The notes below the pieces were generated by a model that saw only the letters and a list, made by a program, of their open reading frames with translations, had not been told where the DNA came from and did no database searches. DNA of 9,197 nucleotides from Candidatus Bathyarchaeota archaeon (GTDB lineage: Archaea; Thermoproteota; Bathyarchaeia; Bathyarchaeales; WAQA01), in the NCBI GenBank assembly GCA_015520475.1, contig WAQA01000112.1, positions 1 to 9,197 on the forward strand. Direction: 5' to 3'. Numbering within the stretch: the first letter of the stretch is position 1; every line of letters starts with the position of its first letter. A program made the position numbers and the translations under genes. Shown in pieces: positions 6,309-9,197 of this stretch.

Positions 6309-6350
6309 GTTATATCCCGGCTGAACAGTTAACTTTCCAAGTTCCCTGTC

Positions 6351-6360
6351 TCTAAAAAGA
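6351..6360 (-). promoter_or_regulatory. TATA-like element before the zinc-ribbon/YbjQ gene
   Basis: On the minus strand TCTTTTTAGA lies about 45-50 bases upstream of the ATG at 6308, in the gap between the divergent genes. It would place a transcript start near 6329, giving a leader of about 20 bases. The match to archaeal box A is only moderate. Confidence 0.3.
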
Positions 6361-6433
6361 GGTATTTGAGGTTTATGCTGTCTAGAATGATGGTTGATCC
6401 TCTGTCAGGTATCCTCATCAGGGGAAGGAAAGG

Positions 6434-6441
6434 CTTTTAAG
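6434..6441 (+). promoter_or_regulatory. TATA-like box of the GlmU-like gene
   Basis: CTTTTAAG follows a purine-rich stretch (GGGGAAGGAAAGG, 6421-6433) that could act as a BRE-like element. The predicted transcript start is near 6462-6466, about 28 bases before ATG 6492, leaving room for the AGGTGA ribosome-binding site at 6482-6487. Confidence 0.45.
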
Positions 6442-6491
6442 TGAGTCTCAGCTAAAGAAAATAAAATCAAACCTGTTTGGTAGGTGAAAAG

Positions 6492-7778
6492 ATGAAACTT
6501 GCCTTCTTCGAAGACGAATATTTTGAGAATTTCCTTCCTTTAACCTATACGAGGCCGGTCTATGAGCTGCGATGCGGGATAGATCAGCTATACAAGAAGA
6601 TTGCCAGGGTCTTCGCAGGGTCTGAGCAGGTCTTCTTCACAAGGGATTATCTGGCTCCCTACTACTCCGGAAAGGTTGAGGGGGCAGTTAACAACGTTGA
6701 AGCATTGGATGACGACACCGTCTACGTGAATGGATCTCTCCTCCCCACTGAGTCATTGAAGAACATGATAAATGAGAATCTAGGCAAGAATGTGGCTGCT
6801 GTCCAGGATGGGAGGCTTGTCTTCGTCTGCGTCAAGAGCCAGATAGCTAGGGAGGTTGGGCAGCTATTCCTCAATCCAGTGACCGAGGAGACAATCAGTA
6901 AACTCAAAGGTAAAGTTGAAGTGAAGGATGTCAGCGGCTTCGAGCTCCTAGAGTATCCATGGGAGCTCATAGAGCATAACGCTGAACTGATCAAGGAGGA
7001 GTATGGTCTGGTGGCTAAGGGTGAATCTGAAGGTGAGATAGACCCGAAGGTGGTTGTGTACGGTGACCCTAAGAACCTCTATGTTGCGAAGAACTCCTTT
7101 GTGGAGGCTGGGGTTGTAATAGATGTTAGGGAGGGACCAGTATATATAGGGGAGGACAGCTACGTCCAGACGCTGTCCAGGCTGGAGGGGCCAAGCTACC
7201 TTGGAAGGGACAACAAGATATTCGGTGCACAGATAAGGGAGGGATGTAGCTTCGGAGATGTATGTAGGATAGGAGGCGAAGTGGAAGAGACGATAATACA
7301 GGGATACTCTAACAAGAGGCATCTAGGCTTTATAGGCCATGCCTATCTAGGCGAATGGATCAACTGTGGAGCTGGAACTGGAAACTCAGACCTGAAGAAC
7401 ACGTATGGGGCTGTAAGAGTAACAGTTAAGGACAGGAAGGTTGCAGCTGGACAGTTCGTAGGATGCTTCATCGGAGATCACGCTAAAACCTCTATAGGAG
7501 CCATGATATTCACTGGGAAGAAGGTTGGCGTATGCTCCCAGGCTATAGCCTTCGTAGCTGATGATGTTCCATCATTCACTCTATGGGCTAAGAGTCTAGG
7601 CGCTAAACCGACAGAAGTGTTCTTCGACTCAGCCGTCAAGACCGCTGAGAGGATGATGGCTAGGAGAGACGTTAAGATCACCGATGAGTACATAGCGATT
7701 CTAAGGAAGACCTATGAACTTACAGAGGAGGAGAGGAGGAAAGCCGGCGTCATAAAAGGGAAACTAACCATACCTTAA
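6492..7778 (+). CDS. GlmU-like sugar nucleotidyltransferase / left-handed beta-helix acyltransferase
   Basis: A 428-residue protein of the GlmU-like family best known from Bacteroidetes (the family modelled as TIGR03991 or NTP_transf_4), probably acting on an amino-sugar phosphate. The N-terminal domain (about 1-160) opens LAFFEDEYFENFLPLTYTRP; it retains PLTxTRP (16-22) but lacks the G-x-G-x-R loop of standard sugar-1-phosphate nucleotidyltransferases. A left-handed beta-helix follows (about 185-350), with hexapeptide turns such as YIGEDSYV and FGDVCRIGG. The strongest block is NKRHLGFIGHAYLGEW then NCGAGTGNSDLKNTYG (274-306), which in GlmU-type acetyltransferases holds the catalytic His, Tyr and Asn (here candidates H283, Y285 and N291). 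A helical C-terminal tail ends the protein. ATG 6492 is preceded by AGGTGA (6482-6487); TTG 6477 would put that site inside the coding region. nagB follows, 58 bases after the stop. The exact sugar and donor are unproven. Confidence 0.85.
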   Translation: MKLAFFEDEYFENFLPLTYTRPVYELRCGIDQLYKKIARVFAGSEQVFFTRDYLAPYYSGKVEGAVNNVEALDDDTVYVNGSLLPTESLKNMINENLGKNVAAVQDGRLVFVCVKSQIAREVGQLFLNPVTEETISKLKGKVEVKDVSGFELLEYPWELIEHNAELIKEEYGLVAKGESEGEIDPKVVVYGDPKNLYVAKNSFVEAGVVIDVREGPVYIGEDSYVQTLSRLEGPSYLGRDNKIFGAQIREGCSFGDVCRIGGEVEETIIQGYSNKRHLGFIGHAYLGEWINCGAGTGNSDLKNTYGAVRVTVKDRKVAAGQFVGCFIGDHAKTSIGAMIFTGKKVGVCSQAIAFVADDVPSFTLWAKSLGAKPTEVFFDSAVKTAERMMARRDVKITDEYIAILRKTYELTEEERRKAGVIKGKLTIP

Positions 7779-7780
7779 AG

Positions 7781-7788
7781 TTTATAAA
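7781..7788 (+). promoter_or_regulatory. TATA box of nagB
   Basis: TTTATAAA begins two bases after the GlmU-like stop codon, a close match to archaeal box A. It predicts a start near 7811 and a leader of about 25 bases carrying AGGGGAG (7821-7827). nagB can therefore be transcribed apart from the gene upstream. Confidence 0.55.
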
Positions 7789-7836
7789 TGTAAAGACGTA
7801 TCTGTAGTGAAGATGTAAAAAGGGGAGACATTGAAA

Positions 7837-8634
7837 ATGAGGGTAATAATTGTTAAGGACTACGATGAGATGAGCAAGGAAGCAGCCAGGATCATAGCGA
7901 AGCAGATAAGATCCAAGCCTGATTCTGTGATAGGCTTCGCCACCGGAGGAACCCCAGTCGGAACATACAAGGAACTTGTCAGGATGCATAAGGAGGAAGG
8001 GCTTGACTTCTCCAAATTGACAACGTTCAACCTTGACGAGTACTATGGACTTGGACCGGATCATCCTCAGAGCTACCATTACTACATGTTCGAGAACCTC
8101 TTCAACCATGTAAATGTTGATCCGAAGAAGGTTCATATTCCAGACGGCCTTGCAAAGAACGTGAAGGAGTTCTGTAAGAAGTACGAGGAGGAAATCAAGA
8201 AGGCTGGAGGAATAGATCTCCAGATACTCGGAATAGGCAGAGACGGGCATATAGCCTTCAATGAACCTGGATCCTCACTTGCCTCTAGAACAAGGCTTGT
8301 AGCGTTGGCTCCTGAGACAATAAAGGATAATGCACGCTTCTTCGAGAAGGAAGAGGATGTTCCACGATACGCGATAAGCATGGGATGCGGTACGATAATG
8401 GAGGCAAAGAAGATTCTTCTATTGGCTAATGGAGAAGGAAAGGCTGATGCAGTAGCAGCATTCATAGAGGGGCCCATAACATCCCAGATAACAGCTTCGA
8501 TCCTACAGCTCCATCCGGATGTAACCGTTATACTCGATGAGGCTGCCGCCTCAAAACTCAAGAGGAAAGAGTACTATAAGCACGTTGATAAACTCTACCG
8601 GAAACTTGAGGAGGAAGAGGAGTCCTCCAACTAA
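7837..8634 (+). CDS. nagB: Glucosamine-6-phosphate deaminase/isomerase
   Basis: A 265-residue protein matching NagB along its full length. NagB interconverts glucosamine-6-phosphate with fructose-6-phosphate and ammonia. Key parts, numbered from ATG 7837, are ATGGTPVGTY (35-44, phosphate loop), TTFNLDEYYGL with D67 (equivalent to E. coli Asp72), GIGRDGHIAFNEPGSS with D136, H138 and E143 (E. coli Asp141, His143, Glu148), SLASRTR, and LQLHPDVTVILDE near the end. Of the E. coli allosteric GlcNAc6P contacts, the Arg158 position is kept (R153) but the Lys160 position is Val155. ATG 7837 has AGGGGAG 9 bases upstream; TTG 7831 is in frame but too close to it. No GlmS is in the window and the partner is a GlmU-like protein, so either a degradative or a biosynthetic direction is possible. 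The family identification is firm. Confidence 0.96.
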   Translation: MRVIIVKDYDEMSKEAARIIAKQIRSKPDSVIGFATGGTPVGTYKELVRMHKEEGLDFSKLTTFNLDEYYGLGPDHPQSYHYYMFENLFNHVNVDPKKVHIPDGLAKNVKEFCKKYEEEIKKAGGIDLQILGIGRDGHIAFNEPGSSLASRTRLVALAPETIKDNARFFEKEEDVPRYAISMGCGTIMEAKKILLLANGEGKADAVAAFIEGPITSQITASILQLHPDVTVILDEAAASKLKRKEYYKHVDKLYRKLEEEEESSN

Positions 8635-8650
8635 ACCCTTAAAAATCCAC

Positions 8651-8672
8651 TCTTTATTCCATCCCTTATTTA
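8651..8672 (+). terminator. Pyrimidine-rich stretch, possible nagB terminator
   Basis: Beginning 17 bases after the nagB stop, the plus strand carries TCTTTATT and CTTATTTAT with no preceding hairpin. This suits an archaeal U-tract terminator, but the tracts are broken. Confidence 0.3.
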
Positions 8673-8674
8673 TG

Positions 8675-8680
8675 AAAAAA
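8675..8680 (-). terminator. T6 tract, likely terminator of the DUF763 gene
   Basis: On the minus strand TTTTTT occurs 10 bases after the TAG stop (8693-8691) of the DUF763 gene, preceded by TTTTTA-rich sequence around the stop. No stem-loop is evident. A U6 run at a convergent gene end fits archaeal factor-light termination. Confidence 0.4.
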
Positions 8681-8690
8681 CCGTTAACCT

Positions 8691-9197
8691 CTAATTTTTA
8701 GGATGCCTCCTCAATCCTGAACTTATAAGACTCCTCAATCTACGTAGGGATTTAGCCTTCTCTCTATATCCAACCCTAGCCTCTCTAATCGCGTCCTCCA
8801 AGACTTTAATAGCCTCATCCATAACGTCTCTACGTACAGGGTATGGTACGCCATCCTTCCCTCCGAAGGCGAAGGAATACTTTACTGGATCCCTCCAGCA
8901 GAGCTTCTCACCATATATCAGATCGGAGATCAACGCTAACCCTCTGATCGTGGAGGGCCCTATCCCCCGTAACCCAATGAGCTCCTCATAATTTCTAGGT
9001 TGAAGCTCATAGGCTTCCTTTAACGCCTTCCAATTCAACGTTGAAGGCATAGACAAATATTCAATTTCAACCCTGCATCTGGCTGTTTCAGCATTTTTTA
9101 TTCCCCGGCATGTTGTAATCCACTCCTCCATCGACCTCTGATATGCCGGCCTAATACTCTTAAGTAGATTAGCTATCTTCTTCGGGTTCTCCTTCAC
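8691..9197 (-). CDS. DUF763 family protein with helix-hairpin-helix motif, N-terminus beyond window
   Basis: The 168 visible residues are the C-terminal part of a protein that enters from the right edge. The segment DPVKYSFAFGGKDGVPYP followed by VRRDVMDEAI (103-130) is the hallmark of DUF763, an archaeal and thermophile-bacterial family without known biochemical function. Just before it, ELIGLRGIGPSTIRGLALI (72-90) is a helix-hairpin-helix pattern (hydrophobic-x-GIGP then a helix), which in many nucleic-acid enzymes grips the DNA backbone non-specifically. The tail is strongly basic (KAKSLRRLRSLISSGLRRH). DUF763 proteins are usually well over 300 residues, so about half is missing. A GTG codon sits at the very edge (9197-9195), but nothing shows it is a start. 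The gene converges on nagB. The family call is good; function is unknown, with nucleic-acid binding inferred from the hairpin and the basic tail. Confidence 0.85.
   Translation of the reverse strand: MKENPKKIANLLKSIRPAYQRSMEEWITTCRGIKNAETARCRVEIEYLSMPSTLNWKALKEAYELQPRNYEELIGLRGIGPSTIRGLALISDLIYGEKLCWRDPVKYSFAFGGKDGVPYPVRRDVMDEAIKVLEDAIREARVGYREKAKSLRRLRSLISSGLRRHPKN

Noticed and set aside
5920..6324. A 134-codon plus-strand frame opposite the zinc-ribbon/YbjQ gene
   Set aside because: The minus-strand frame carries a complete zinc ribbon and YbjQ blocks, whereas the plus-strand frame has no recognisable motif or ribosome-binding site.
6380..6430. Minus-strand CTGATGA...CTGA resembling C/D boxes in the gap at 6309-6491
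   Set aside because: The boxes are only 6 bases apart, too close for a guide, the C box has the wrong first base, and no second pair follows. The repeated ATCCTC there is too short to count as a repeat.
6375..6440. A 21-codon plus-strand frame (ending GILIRGRKGF) in the gap before the GlmU-like gene
   Set aside because: It is very short, its ribosome-binding-site spacing is poor, and its stop codon falls inside the predicted TATA box of the next gene, so promoter sequence is the better explanation.
7750..8250. A 166-codon open frame on the minus strand opposite the GlmU-like end and nagB
   Set aside because: It is antisense to the very well conserved nagB, has no ribosome-binding site or recognisable motif, and its composition (rich in Leu, Val and His) is that of a mirrored coding frame.
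1..9197. CRISPR arrays, insertion sequences, tRNA or rRNA genes, attachment sites
   Set aside because: Reading both strands I found no regularly spaced repeats, no transposase or integrase, no cloverleaf with a T-arm GGTTCGAATCC-like stretch, and no rRNA core sequence.

Overview
The window looks like ordinary archaeal chromosome. The lineage markers are an adjacent Nop5 and fibrillarin pair (box C/D ribonucleoprotein proteins), an archaeal-type RNase HII, a THEP1-family NTPase and a DUF763 protein. TATA-like boxes precede several genes, purine-rich GGAGG/GGTGA ribosome-binding sites are common, and GTG and TTG starts are frequent. A TACK-type archaeon, for example Bathyarchaeia-like, would fit the Asp-for-Glu RNase HII motif and the gene mix. 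That lineage guess is low confidence because no rRNA or other decisive marker is present. I see no mobile element, CRISPR array, tRNA or rRNA.

Layout. (1) Positions 2-1954, plus strand: the end of a THEP1 NTPase gene (P-loop part lies outside the window), overlapping rnhB (RNase HII), then a xylose-isomerase-like TIM-barrel protein. These are probably one transcript. (2) Positions 1955-2092: a short convergent gap holding T-rich stretches and a doubtful 31-codon reading frame on the minus strand. (3) Positions 2093-3987, minus strand: nop5 then flpA with a 4-base overlap, the protein core of the box C/D 2'-O-methylation machine. (4) Positions 3988-4096: a divergent promoter region. (5) Positions 4097-5837, plus strand: pyrD and pyrK, a class 1B dihydroorotate dehydrogenase for pyrimidine synthesis. 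(6) Positions 5889-6308, minus strand: a small zinc-ribbon plus YbjQ-like protein. (7) Positions 6492-8634, plus strand: a GlmU-like sugar nucleotidyltransferase/acyltransferase, then nagB with its own promoter, apparently an amino-sugar or UDP-GlcNAc module. (8) Positions 8691-9197, minus strand: the C-terminal part of a DUF763 protein. No gene-free stretch exceeds 300 bases; the longest gap is about 180 bases (6309-6491).

Three pairs make functional sense: nop5-flpA (guide-RNA-directed RNA methylation), pyrD-pyrK (dehydrogenase with its electron-transfer subunit), and glmU-like-nagB (making or breaking down glucosamine phosphate and activating the sugar). The THEP1-rnhB-isomerase cluster is physically tight, but the proteins share no obvious pathway.

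I did not find a clearly new multi-gene system. The points most worth following are the GlmU-like protein without the usual nucleotidyltransferase loop beside a NagB that may run in the biosynthetic direction, the changed catalytic residue in RNase HII, the nop5 tail codons that double as the flpA ribosome-binding site, and the uncharacterised isomerase-like and DUF763 proteins.
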